A stretch of DNA of 64,000 nucleotides from Cupriavidus sp. 2SB. GTDB taxonomy: Bacteria; Pseudomonadota; Gammaproteobacteria; Burkholderiales; Burkholderiaceae. Where the stretch lies: positions 1 to 64,000 of the forward strand of contig NZ_SCMX01000031.1 of assembly GCF_005503625.1 (NCBI RefSeq). Reading direction: 5' to 3'. The position numbers were made by a program, and so were the translations under genes. Under the pieces are notes generated by a model, which did no database searches, had not been told where the DNA came from, and was given only the letters and a program-made list of their open reading frames with translations. Below are positions 1 through 8,312 of this stretch, piece by piece; positions within the stretch are counted from its first letter, which is position 1, and the number at the start of each line of letters is the position of its first letter.

Positions 1-35
1 GGGGAGGGACTGACTGAGTCACCTCTCGGTTTATT

Positions 36-157
36 CCCCTCTCCCACAAAGTGGGAGAGGGGTTAGGGGTGAGGGCCGGAGGTTCTGCTTGCCGACCTGT
101 CTAAGTTTGCACCGCTTGCCCTCACCCCCACCCCTCTCCCGTTGCACGGGAGAGGGG
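36..157. repeat. Pair of REP-like palindromes in inverted arrangement
   Basis: Two hairpins share the core CCCCTCTCCC. The first has arms at 36-47 and 51-62 with loop AAA; the second has arms at 131-142 and 146-157 with loop TGC. The segments just inside them (60-78 and 119-135) are also roughly complementary, so the whole block could fold as one long structure. Related single palindromes occur at 14731, 16831 and 55866. The first 180 bases hold no gene that I can see. Confidence 0.8.
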
Positions 158-180
158 AGCGCATAACTACGGGCGAGGGT

Positions 181-1284
181 CTATGCCAACAACCCCACCA
201 CCTTCTCCCCAATCGCCAGCGACGACGTCAGCCCCGGCGACTCGATCCCAAACAGATTCACCAGCCCCGGCACACCATGCGTTTCCGGTCCATCGATCCT
301 GAAATCAGCAGCCGTCTCGCCTGGGCCGCTGATTTTCGGGCGGATGCCCGCGTAGCCCGGCTGCAAGGCACCGTCAGCCAGCCCCGGCCAATAGCGGCGA
401 ACCTCGTCATAGAAACTATCCGCGTCGTGCGGCGGCACGCTGTATTCGATGTCGTCGATCCATCGCACATTCGGGCCGAAGCGCGCCTGGCCGCCCAGGT
501 CCAGCGTCAGATGGACGCCAAGGCCGGCTGCTTCGGGCACCGGATAGATCAGACGCGAGAATGGCGCGCGGCCTGCCAGCGTGAAATAGCAGCCTTTGGC
601 GTAGAACTGCGGTGGAATGTGCGCGGCGGGAATGCCGTCGATCCGACGGGCGAGATCGGGCGCGGTCAACCCGGCCGAATTGATCACCGTGCGGGCCAGC
701 AGCGTGGTGGCGCCGTCCGGACTGTCGATGTCCAGGCGGATGCCATCGGGCGTCACCGCCCCCGATCGCACGGGCGACTGCACGGCCAGCATCGCACCGG
801 CCTGTTCCGCATCGCCAAGCAGTGCGGTCATCAAGCCGTGGCTATCGATGATGCCGGTCGACGGCGACAGCAGCGCGGCGTGGCATTCGAGTTGCGGCTC
901 CATGGCCCGCGCTTCGTCGCGCGTCAGTAGTTGCATGTCGTGCACGCCATTGGCCTCGGCCTTGGCGCGGATGCCGGCGAGCGTGGCGACCTGAGCCTCG
1001 CTGGTGGCCACGATCAACTTGCCGCAGCGCTGGTGCACCACGTGATGGCTGGCGCAGTAGTCATAGAGCATGGCCTTGCCGCGCACGCAAAGCTCGGCCT
1101 TCAGCGAGCCGGCCGGGTAGTAGATGCCGGCGTGGATCACCTCGCTGTTGCGCGCGCTCGTGATCGTGCCAAAGGCATTCTCCGCTTCGAGAATGATGAC
1201 TTCGCGGCCTTGCAGCGCCATGGCGCGGGCTACGGCGAGCCCGACCACCCCAGCGCCGATCACGACGCAATCTACCTGTTCCAT
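181..1284 (-). CDS. FAD-dependent oxidoreductase (DAO / L-2-hydroxyglutarate oxidase-like)
   Basis: This is a 367-residue flavoprotein of the D-amino-acid-oxidase fold. The N-terminus carries the dinucleotide-binding motif with G10, G12 and G15, followed by an acidic residue at the end of the second strand. A run reading [16 protein letters not shown] resembles the substrate/FAD region of LhgO-type 2-hydroxyacid oxidases, and the C-terminus ([10 protein letters not shown]) is typical of the same group. The ATG at 1284 has AGGAG seven bases upstream; a longer in-frame extension to 1461 lacks such a site and runs into the regulator gene. It lies 64 bases after the GntR gene on the same strand, so the two are probably co-transcribed. 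The substrate is inferred from family resemblance only; other 2-hydroxyacid or amino-acid substrates are possible. Confidence 0.8.
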   Translation of the reverse strand: MEQVDCVVIGAGVVGLAVARAMALQGREVIILEAENAFGTITSARNSEVIHAGIYYPAGSLKAELCVRGKAMLYDYCASHHVVHQRCGKLIVATSEAQVATLAGIRAKAEANGVHDMQLLTRDEARAMEPQLECHAALLSPSTGIIDSHGLMTALLGDAEQAGAMLAVQSPVRSGAVTPDGIRLDIDSPDGATTLLARTVINSAGLTAPDLARRIDGIPAAHIPPQFYAKGCYFTLAGRAPFSRLIYPVPEAAGLGVHLTLDLGGQARFGPNVRWIDDIEYSVPPHDADSFYDEVRRYWPGLADGALQPGYAGIRPKISGPGETAADFRIDGPETHGVPGLVNLFGIESPGLTSSLAIGEKVVGLLA

Positions 1285-1348
1285 CTGTCTGCTCCTGATT
1301 CCTGATCCCTGGATGCTGATTTTTCCGAGTCGGTACTCGGGTCCGATG

Positions 1349-2050
1349 TCACGCCAGGCCCATGCGCGCCGCCGACGCGCCAAGGTGGGCGGTAGCCGCA
1401 GCGCGCGCAGCCATGGGATCGCCCTGGGCGATGGCATCGACGAGCGCCGCGTGTTCGGCATCGGCCGCCCGTGGCTGGCCGTCGGTGTCGCGCAGGCGCG
1501 CGGTGTTTTCCCAGGCCCGCTGCCGGGCGGCCAGCAGTTGCTGGCTGACGAAATCGGTCAGGCCCGTGAAGCACGGGTTGTGCGCGGCCTGGGCGATGGC
1601 GTGGTGAAAGGCAATATCGGCGGCTGCGGCGCTCGGAAAATCATCGGCCTGACGCCGCATGGCGTCGAGCGCCTGACGCATGGCGGCGATATCCGCATCG
1701 GTGCGGCGCAACGCAGCCATCTCAGCACACGCCGTTTCCACCACACGGCGCAGTTCGAACAGTTGCGCCAGCGTCGGCCCGCCTTCGGGCGCGCTGGCCA
1801 CACGCCAGACCTGCCCGCCGGGCGTTTCGGAAACATAAGCCCCCGATCCCTTGCGCGTCACCAGCACGCCGTCGGCCTTGAGTAGCGCAATCGCCTCGCG
1901 CACGATCGGACGGCTGACGTCGAAGGTGCCCGCCAGTGTGGCCTCGGCCGGCAGCCGCGCACCGGTGGCAAAGCGGCCGGCGGCAATGTCGTCGCGCAGG
2001 GTCTGGGCGATGCGGGAGGCGAGGGTGGCAGGGCGGGACAGTCGGTCCAT
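1349..2050 (-). CDS. GntR-family regulator, FadR/FCD subfamily
   Basis: This 233-residue protein has an N-terminal winged helix (about residues 10-75, with the [11 protein letters not shown] and SRPIVREAI signatures of GntR) and a helical FCD effector domain (about 90-220) containing the usual metal-site histidines (FHHAIA, AEHAAL). FCD regulators sense organic acids and usually control a neighbouring catabolic gene; here that would be the FAD oxidoreductase just downstream. The ATG at 2050 has no clear Shine-Dalgarno sequence. The open frame continues upstream, but that part lies antisense to the PilZ gene and has no homology signature, so I reject it. A GT-N3-AC palindrome sits 54-66 bases upstream and is a good autoregulation site. 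Confidence 0.85.
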   Translation of the reverse strand: MDRLSRPATLASRIAQTLRDDIAAGRFATGARLPAEATLAGTFDVSRPIVREAIALLKADGVLVTRKGSGAYVSETPGGQVWRVASAPEGGPTLAQLFELRRVVETACAEMAALRRTDADIAAMRQALDAMRRQADDFPSAAAADIAFHHAIAQAAHNPCFTGLTDFVSQQLLAARQRAWENTARLRDTDGQPRAADAEHAALVDAIAQGDPMAARAAATAHLGASAARMGLA

Positions 2051-2103
2051 GGGGAGTGGGCGTGAGGGCGAGAGGGGCTCGGTCGGCAGTTTTAAGATGT
2101 CAG

Positions 2104-2116
2104 GCTGTCTGACAGC
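2104..2116. promoter_or_regulatory. Probable GntR operator
   Basis: GCTGTC-T-GACAGC is a perfect palindrome with six-base arms and one central base. It has the GT-N3-AC core typical of FCD-type GntR operators. It lies upstream of the GntR start at 2050, in the 342-base gene-free gap 2051-2392. The rest of the gap should carry the promoter of the PilZ gene, but I cannot point to a convincing -35/-10 pair. Confidence 0.6.
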
Positions 2117-2392
2117 ATTCGGCGTTTTGGAGATTTTGCGATGTTGTTTGTGCCGCGTCAAGCCAGCCGTCCAAGACTGATGCGTTTTCGGATGCCTGCC
2201 CGGTAACCTCTGTTGCGCCCGCATGCCCCCTGCGAGGGGTGTCAAGGTTCGTTCGCAACTGTCGATAGCTGACTCATCCGGGGTTGCACGCCACGCAGGA
2301 AATGTGGCGGGGCGGGCCCATCGTCTTCGATTTACCCTCGCACTGGCGGCTGACGCGTACCGGTGCATTGCTTCATGGGGAGCCATCGCGCC

Positions 2393-3331
2393 ATGATTCC
2401 ATTGACCCCACAGGATCTGCCGGTCGGGCAACCCTTGCCGTGGGCGCTGCTCGACGGCCAGGGCAATCTCATGCTCGGCAGCGGCAGCATCATCCCTGAC
2501 GCGCGCGACCTCGCGCTCATGTTCCGACACGGTACGGTCTGCCGGCCCGACGACATGCCCGAAGCCGGCAACGAGCCTGACGCGCATGGTGGGTCGAGGC
2601 TGAGTTCGGGGCCGCTCGGTCTCCAGGTCGGGACGCTGCTGCACGTGAAGACGCCCGGCGACACGGCCCGGGCGGCTGCCAGCCGGCTGATCGGTTTCAT
2701 CGAACATGGCCTGTTCGTGACGTGGCCCACGCTGGGTGGCCGCGAATTGTCGATCAATGCGGGCGAAACGTTGCTGCTGCGCGGCTTCTCGGGGCACGCG
2801 ATCCACAGCTTCACATCGACGGTCACGGCGGTCTGCCGCAGCCCGTTCCGCTATCTGGTGCTGTCGGCGCCGGCACAGACCGAGCAGATGCCGGTACGGC
2901 GCGCCGCCCGCGTGCCCACGCGGATGGCTGCCTATCTGGTGGAGGCTGCCAGCGAGAGCGGAGACGAAGGGAGTGCCGAATCGACGCAGCAGGGTGCCGA
3001 TGTCAGTCTCGATGACCAGATGGGCGAAGGGCTTGCGCGGCTTGGGCTGCTATCGGACCTCAGCACGGGCGGTGCGTTGGTGCAAACCTCCACCCCGGCG
3101 CCAGCGGTAGGCCAGCGCGTGAGGCTGCGCTTCCAGTTGCGCACGGCATCGCTCGATACGGAGGTGACGGTCGATGGCACGGTGCGCAGCGCGCCGTCGC
3201 AGGACGACGAGGAATTCCCCGCGTTCGGCGTGGCGTTCGAAGCGTTGGGCGAGCGTGAACTGACGCTGCTGCAGTGCTTCATCTACGAGCAGTTGCTGGC
3301 ATCCACCTGCATGCCGGTCTCGGGCAATTGA
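2393..3331 (+). CDS. PilZ-domain protein, YcgR-like (flagellar brake type)
   Basis: This 312-residue protein has a YcgR-N-like beta domain (about residues 75-170) and a C-terminal PilZ domain. The c-di-GMP contacts are visible as an arginine-rich RRAARVPTR segment entering the PilZ domain and a DLSTGG motif (D-x-S-x-x-G). Proteins of this layout bind c-di-GMP and slow the flagellar motor or adjust other surface functions. An acidic, Ser/Glu-rich insert of roughly 35 residues separates the arginine motif from the DxSxxG strand, which is longer than usual. I chose ATG 2393 because GGGGAG lies ten bases upstream; starts at 2375 and 2363 are possible. No flagellar gene is nearby. Confidence 0.85.
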   Translation: MIPLTPQDLPVGQPLPWALLDGQGNLMLGSGSIIPDARDLALMFRHGTVCRPDDMPEAGNEPDAHGGSRLSSGPLGLQVGTLLHVKTPGDTARAAASRLIGFIEHGLFVTWPTLGGRELSINAGETLLLRGFSGHAIHSFTSTVTAVCRSPFRYLVLSAPAQTEQMPVRRAARVPTRMAAYLVEAASESGDEGSAESTQQGADVSLDDQMGEGLARLGLLSDLSTGGALVQTSTPAPAVGQRVRLRFQLRTASLDTEVTVDGTVRSAPSQDDEEFPAFGVAFEALGERELTLLQCFIYEQLLASTCMPVSGN

Positions 3332-3349
3332 TGTCGTAGCAAGTTGTAT

Positions 3350-3466
3350 CGGGACGGTTTGCGTTAGCCCCGTCCCGACCGATGCGAGGGTTGCCTCGCA
3401 TCAATAACCACCTCGGCAGTCAGGCATACGGTTACGAGCAATCACGGATTGCTCAACGAGGTAACC
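3350..3466 (+). promoter_or_regulatory. Three consecutive hairpins before the cytochrome gene
   Basis: Three inverted repeats follow each other: CGGGACGG/CCGTCCCG (3350-3357, 3370-3377); GATGCGAGG/CCTCGCATC (3381-3389, 3394-3402); and a nested GTTAC/GTAAC (3431-3435, 3461-3465) around GAGCAAT/ATTGCTC (3436-3442, 3448-3454). The last stem partly covers the GAGGT ribosome-binding site at 3459-3463. None has a T-run, so they look like leader structures or operators rather than terminators. Confidence 0.55.
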
Positions 3467-3468
3467 GC

Positions 3469-5100
3469 ATGACAACGAGAAGAAGGTCCCTGATCGTCAC
3501 CGCCGCCGTTGCGGTGATCGGCATCGTCGCATTCCTGGTGCTCACCGCACCATCCACCTGGCGACTCCTCCATCCCGCGCGGGACGTACCCGATACGTCC
3601 ATGCCCGATCTGGTAAACGGGCGCACGCAGTTTCTTGCTGGCGACTGCGCCACGTGCCACGCATCGCCAGGCAAGAACGACGAGACAGTGCTTGGAGGTG
3701 GCCGCTCGCTGGAGACCGCGTTCGGCAAGTTCCATATGCCCAATGTCTCGTCACACAAGACCGATGGCATTGGTGGATGGACGCTCGAGCAGTTCATCAT
3801 GGCGATGCGCGAGGGCGTGATTCCGGGCAAGGGCAACGCTTATCCGGCCTTCCCATACACGTCCTACCAGCGCATGTCGGCAAACGATCTGCGCGATCTG
3901 TTCGCCTACATGCAGACGCTGCCGGCCATACCCGGCAAGGTGGCAGACCACGAACTGAAATTTCCGTATTCCATCCGGCGCGGCGTGGGCCTGTGGCGAC
4001 TGGCGTTCCTGGACGGCAAGCCTGTTGCCGATGATCCGACGCAGACCGAGCAGTGGAATCGCGGGCGCTATCTCGTGGAAAGCTCGGCGCATTGCGTGGA
4101 ATGTCATTCGCCGCGCAACCTGATGGGTGCCGTGCCATTCGCCAGGCGCTTCTCGGGCGGACCGAACCCCGAGGGCACGGGCTACATCCCCAATATCACG
4201 CAGGACGAGACGGGTATCGGCTACCGGTCCGTGAACGATATCGCCCGATATCTTGAGGACGGCCTCAACCCGATTGGCATCAAGGCCGGCGGGGACATGA
4301 AGGAGGTCGTGATGAACACGTCGCGGCTGTCCGAAGCGGACCGGCTGGCGATGGCGGTCTACCTGAAATCCGTCCCCGCAGTGGAAGCGCCGAACGCAGG
4401 CGCGCCCACGCCGAACCGCACCGAGGAAGTGGTGATGCTGCCGGAGGACCAGCGACACGTCGGGCCATCGCGCCTGACATCGCTGGCGGCGCCGCCGGCC
4501 GAACTGGCGCGCCGCGACGAACTCTTCGTCGTATCCCCGACGCCGTTCCAGCTCGATACCAGCGGAGCGGGCGAGGACGGCAAGCTGCTTGGCGCCACGC
4601 GTCTGAAGGTGCTGACACGCGAGGGCGACCGCCTCCAGGTGCGCTTCGATGGCTGGCAGCAGGATGGTTCCGAGAGCGCGATGTATGCGCTCAAGGGCCA
4701 GCGGATCATGCAGGCGGTGTTGTCTCCGGAGGCCATTGCAAGGGTGCAGCGCAAGCAGACGGTGCGCGACGAGGAGACAGGCCTGGATTGGCATGAAGGC
4801 AGTCTCACGGTCTGGATCCCCTCCGCCGGGCTGTCGGCCGATGTGGCGCAACTCTGGCGGCATGCGGACGAGACGTATCGCCAGTCCTGCGCGTCGTGCC
4901 ATGCGCTACCGCATGCCAACGAGTACCTGGCCAACCAGTGGATCGGCACGTTGGGAGCGATGAAGCGCTACACCTCGCTCGACGATGCCGAATACCGCCT
5001 GATGCTGTCCTGGCTGCAGAACCACTCCAAGGATGTGGGCGGCGGACATGATACGCCCGGCAACCCTGCCGGCACTGCACACGGCGGTGGTCCGCAATGA
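3469..5100 (+). CDS. Membrane-anchored triheme c-type cytochrome with TorC-like C-terminus
   Basis: This 543-residue protein has one N-terminal membrane segment (about residues 7-27) and three heme-binding CxxCH motifs: C60-C63-H64, C209-C212-H213 and C474-C477-H478. Residues 45-310 look like two class I cytochrome domains of the type attached to membrane sugar and alcohol dehydrogenases. Residues 345-530 contain an all-beta region and a last heme domain resembling the fifth-heme domain of TorC/DorC. It should pass electrons in the periplasm to the molybdoenzyme encoded two genes on. The start at 3469 has GAGG seven bases upstream. Its stop overlaps the chaperone start (ATGA). Unlike TorC it has no NapC/NirT tetraheme part, so its electron donor is uncertain. 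Confidence 0.85.
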   Translation: MTTRRRSLIVTAAVAVIGIVAFLVLTAPSTWRLLHPARDVPDTSMPDLVNGRTQFLAGDCATCHASPGKNDETVLGGGRSLETAFGKFHMPNVSSHKTDGIGGWTLEQFIMAMREGVIPGKGNAYPAFPYTSYQRMSANDLRDLFAYMQTLPAIPGKVADHELKFPYSIRRGVGLWRLAFLDGKPVADDPTQTEQWNRGRYLVESSAHCVECHSPRNLMGAVPFARRFSGGPNPEGTGYIPNITQDETGIGYRSVNDIARYLEDGLNPIGIKAGGDMKEVVMNTSRLSEADRLAMAVYLKSVPAVEAPNAGAPTPNRTEEVVMLPEDQRHVGPSRLTSLAAPPAELARRDELFVVSPTPFQLDTSGAGEDGKLLGATRLKVLTREGDRLQVRFDGWQQDGSESAMYALKGQRIMQAVLSPEAIARVQRKQTVRDEETGLDWHEGSLTVWIPSAGLSADVAQLWRHADETYRQSCASCHALPHANEYLANQWIGTLGAMKRYTSLDDAEYRLMLSWLQNHSKDVGGGHDTPGNPAGTAHGGGPQ

Positions 5101-5765
5101 GCCCGGCTGGCACCGCTGCCTGCACTCCACGTCAGATCCGTGCCTCGACAATCGATTGGATTGGCGGATGGCTCGCGATGCCGCCCACGGAGGCGGTGGT
5201 TGCGCAACTGCAGTCGCCGGAAGGACAGGCACTGCTGGATGCCATTGGCGGGGAGTTCGATTGCCTGGATGCAGTCGCGCAGTTGCGCACGGCACTGTCG
5301 GCGGCACCGGCCCCGCAACTGGCGCTCGACATCGCCGTGACCTGGACGCGTCTGTTCGAAGGCGTCATGGGCACGCCGCCCATATCGCTCTACGAAAGCG
5401 CCTATGCGGTCGGCGACGAGCACCCCGGTCTGCGCCCGTTTGGCTGTGCGGTCGACGAGGTCAACGAACTGCTGATGCGGTTCGACGTATCGATCGCTTC
5501 GCCGGGCGAGCCGGCCGATCACGTGGCGGTGGAGTTGGCGCTGTACGCCTCGCTGCTGCGCCGCGATGACGCCGATGGCATCGCACTGATGCACGCGAGG
5601 CTGGTTGCGTGGGTTCCCGGCTTGATCGCACTGTGCCGGTCCAACGATCCCAGCGGCTTCTACGGCGCCACCGCCAGCCTGCTCGGCGTGCTGCTGGAAT
5701 TCCAGCCATGCCTGGCACCACAAGAATCGCAGGAAACACAGGAATGGAGTCACCATGCCGAATGA
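5097..5765 (+). CDS. torD: TorD-family molybdoenzyme maturation chaperone
   Basis: This 222-residue, mostly helical protein has the hallmarks of the TorD/DmsD group: a YESAY segment near the middle followed by a helix with E-x-N-x-L (VDEVNELLMRFDV) and the P-A-D-H-V-A-V-E-L motif (residues 138-146). Such chaperones bind the Tat signal and apo-form of their molybdoenzyme and hold it until the molybdopterin cofactor is inserted. It overlaps the cytochrome gene by four bases and the reductase gene by eleven, so all three are translationally coupled. The first 30 residues are poorly conserved, so an internal start is possible, but the overlap supports 5097. Confidence 0.8.
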   Translation: MSPAGTAACTPRQIRASTIDWIGGWLAMPPTEAVVAQLQSPEGQALLDAIGGEFDCLDAVAQLRTALSAAPAPQLALDIAVTWTRLFEGVMGTPPISLYESAYAVGDEHPGLRPFGCAVDEVNELLMRFDVSIASPGEPADHVAVELALYASLLRRDDADGIALMHARLVAWVPGLIALCRSNDPSGFYGATASLLGVLLEFQPCLAPQESQETQEWSHHAE

Positions 5766-8235
5766 CAACAATCACCGCGACACGCGCGTGTCGCGCCGTC
5801 GTTTCATCCAGGGCGCCCTCGCTACGGGTGCGCTGGGCTCCGCGAGTCCCGCACTGCTGGCAACCGGCGCCAGCCGACAAGGTTCGGTCGGAACGTCCGA
5901 GGTGCTGACCGGTTCGCACTGGGGCGCGTTCTACGCCAAGGTGGAAAACGGCCGCGTCACGGGGCTGCGTCCGTGGGAGAAGGACCCGCGGCCTTCGCAC
6001 ATGCTGCCCGGTGTGCTCGATTCGATCTATTCGCCCACGCGGATTCGCTATCCGATGGTGCGCCGCGCGTGGCTCGAGCACGGGCCGGGCGCCGATCCGG
6101 CAGGGCGGGGCAAGGGTGACTTCGTGCGAGTGAGTTGGGAGAAGGCGCTGGATCTCGTGGCAAAGGAACTTGACCGGGTGCGGCGCAAGCACGGGCCGAC
6201 CTCGATCTTCGGCGGTTCCTACGGCTGGAAGAGTCCCGGAAAGCTCCACAACTGCCAGACGCTGCTGTCGCGTGCGTTGACAGTCAACGGCGGCTTCGTG
6301 AGCCGCAGCGGCGACTATTCGACCGGGGCTGCACAGGTCATTCTGCCGTACGTGGTGGGGTCGATCGATGTGTACGAGCAGCCTACGACGTGGCCCGTGC
6401 TCGAAGCCCATACCGAGTTGATGGTGTTCTGGGGTGCCGATCCGATTGTCACGAACCAGATCGGCTGGCAGGTTCCGGACCACGGCGCGTTTCCCGGCAT
6501 GGAGGCGTTGAAGAAGAAGGGCATCAAGGTCATCTGCATCGACCCGGTGCGCACGGAAACCTGCGAGTACTTCGGCGCCGAGTGGCTTGCACCCCGGCCG
6601 CAGACCGATGTGGCGATGATGCTGGGGATCGCCCATACGCTCTATACCGAAAACCTGCATGACGCGAAGTTCCTGTCGCGTTACACGACGGGCTTCGAAC
6701 GATTCGTCCCATACCTGACCGGCAAATCCGATGGTGTGCCCAAGGACGCCAACTGGGCATCGGGCATCTGCGGGCTGCCCGCAGACGTGATTCGCGGACT
6801 GGCCCGGCGCTTTGCCGGAAACCGGACGATGCTGGCTGGTGGGTGGTCGATCCAGCGGCAGCATCATGGCGAACAGGCCCACTGGATGATGGTCACCCTG
6901 GCGTCGATGCTCGGCCAGATCGGCTTGCCCGGTGGGGGCTATGGGTTCACGTATCACTACGCCAATGGCGGCAGCCCCACGGCCACGGGTCCGGTGCTGC
7001 CGGGCATCGTCGGGGGGGCCAAGCCGCCACCGGGGTCGGAATGGCTGGAGGCAGGCGGCACCGAGACGATTCCCGTCTCACGCATCGTCGAGGCTCTGGA
7101 GAGCCCCGGCAAGACCTACGATTTCAACGGACGGCGTTCGACGTATCCCGATCTCAAGCTGGCGTACTGGGTGGGCGGCAATCCATTCATGCACCACCAG
7201 GACCGCAACCGCATGCTCAAGGCATGGCAGAAGCTCGACACCTTCATCGTGCATGATTTCCAGTGGACCGCCACCGCGCGGCACGCCGATATCGTGCTGC
7301 CGTGCACGACGAGCTATGAGCGCAACGATATCGAGGGCATTGGCGACTATGCGATGAGCCATATCCTGGCCATGCGCAAGGTCATCGATCCGGTCTACGA
7401 GGCGCGCAACGACTACGACATCTTTGCCGACATCTGCGATCGCATGGGCACCGGGAAGGCTTTCACGGACGGGCGCGACGAGATGGGCTGGATTCGTTCG
7501 TTCTACGAGGCGGCGCGCGTGCAGGCGCGCGGCAAGCGCATGGAAATGCCGGTCTTCGATGTGTTCTGGAACAGCAACAAGCCGCTGGCGTTCCCGATCA
7601 GCGAGGAGGCCAGGGGTTACATCCGGCACAAGTCGTTTCGCGACGATCCGTTGCTGAATGCGCTGGGTACGGCGTCGGGCCGCATCGAGATCTACTCGTC
7701 GAATATCGCCCGGATGAAGTACGACGATTGCCCGTCGCACCCGACATGGATGGAGCCGGTCGAGCGGCTCGATGGGCCGACCACGAAGTATCCGCTCCAT
7801 ATCGTGACGAGCCATCCGAAGAGCCGGCTGCACTCCCAGCTATGCGGAACGGTATTGCGCGAGTCCTATGCGATAAAGGACAGGGAACCTTGCCTGATGC
7901 ATCCGGAGGACGCCCGCGCGCGTGGCATCGCCGACGGAGACATCGTGCGGGTGTTCAACGACCGGGGCCAGATGCTCGTTGGCGTGAAGCTGACGGACGG
8001 CATCCGGCGCGGTGCGATCCGGGTTTGCGAGGGGGCGTGGTACGACCCGGCCGAGGGTGGCAAGCCAGGCACGCTTTGCCGCTATGGAGACGTGAACAAC
8101 CTGACGACCGGCATCGGCACGTCGAAACTCGCGCAAGCCAATTGCGGCCATACGGCCATGGCCGATGTGGAGAAGTTCAAGGGCGTGCCGCCGCCCGTGG
8201 AGGTGTTCAAGGCACCGCGCGGCGCGGAGTCCTGA
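5755..8235 (+). CDS. torA: Periplasmic S-/N-oxide reductase, TorA/DorA type (molybdoenzyme)
   Basis: This 826-residue bis-MGD reductase starts with a twin-arginine signal (VSRRRFIQG at residues 12-20, then a hydrophobic stretch and a likely Ala-x-x cleavage region), so it is exported folded. It matches Rhodobacter DMSO reductase closely: Y156 and W158 in SYGWKS correspond to active-site Tyr114/Trp116, and S189 in GDYST corresponds to the molybdenum ligand Ser147, the spacing between them (33) being identical. No N-terminal Fe-S cysteine motif is present, as expected for this branch. It likely reduces TMAO, DMSO or biotin/methionine sulfoxides with electrons from the upstream cytochrome. A GGAG site precedes ATG 5755. 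The substrate cannot be fixed from sequence. Confidence 0.9.
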   Translation: MPNDNNHRDTRVSRRRFIQGALATGALGSASPALLATGASRQGSVGTSEVLTGSHWGAFYAKVENGRVTGLRPWEKDPRPSHMLPGVLDSIYSPTRIRYPMVRRAWLEHGPGADPAGRGKGDFVRVSWEKALDLVAKELDRVRRKHGPTSIFGGSYGWKSPGKLHNCQTLLSRALTVNGGFVSRSGDYSTGAAQVILPYVVGSIDVYEQPTTWPVLEAHTELMVFWGADPIVTNQIGWQVPDHGAFPGMEALKKKGIKVICIDPVRTETCEYFGAEWLAPRPQTDVAMMLGIAHTLYTENLHDAKFLSRYTTGFERFVPYLTGKSDGVPKDANWASGICGLPADVIRGLARRFAGNRTMLAGGWSIQRQHHGEQAHWMMVTLASMLGQIGLPGGGYGFTYHYANGGSPTATGPVLPGIVGGAKPPPGSEWLEAGGTETIPVSRIVEALESPGKTYDFNGRRSTYPDLKLAYWVGGNPFMHHQDRNRMLKAWQKLDTFIVHDFQWTATARHADIVLPCTTSYERNDIEGIGDYAMSHILAMRKVIDPVYEARNDYDIFADICDRMGTGKAFTDGRDEMGWIRSFYEAARVQARGKRMEMPVFDVFWNSNKPLAFPISEEARGYIRHKSFRDDPLLNALGTASGRIEIYSSNIARMKYDDCPSHPTWMEPVERLDGPTTKYPLHIVTSHPKSRLHSQLCGTVLRESYAIKDREPCLMHPEDARARGIADGDIVRVFNDRGQMLVGVKLTDGIRRGAIRVCEGAWYDPAEGGKPGTLCRYGDVNNLTTGIGTSKLAQANCGHTAMADVEKFKGVPPPVEVFKAPRGAES

Positions 8236-8249
8236 GCCATGCAGCCATG

Positions 8250-8280
8250 AAAAAACGCCGGTAAAGTACCGGCGTTTTTT
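8250..8280. terminator. Bidirectional Rho-independent terminator
   Basis: The stem ACGCCGGTA/TACCGGCGT has a three-base loop and is flanked by an A-run on the left and a T-run on the right, so it can end transcription both of the reductase operon (plus) and of the ETF-QO gene (minus), which converge here. Confidence 0.9.
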
Positions 8281-8312
8281 CGTCATGCAGTAGCAGCCTT
8301 GCGGCGTACTAC

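Noticed and set aside
2051..2806. N-terminal extension of the GntR protein by about 250 residues
   Set aside because: The extra part is antisense to the PilZ gene and has no fold signature; the regulator starts normally at 2050.
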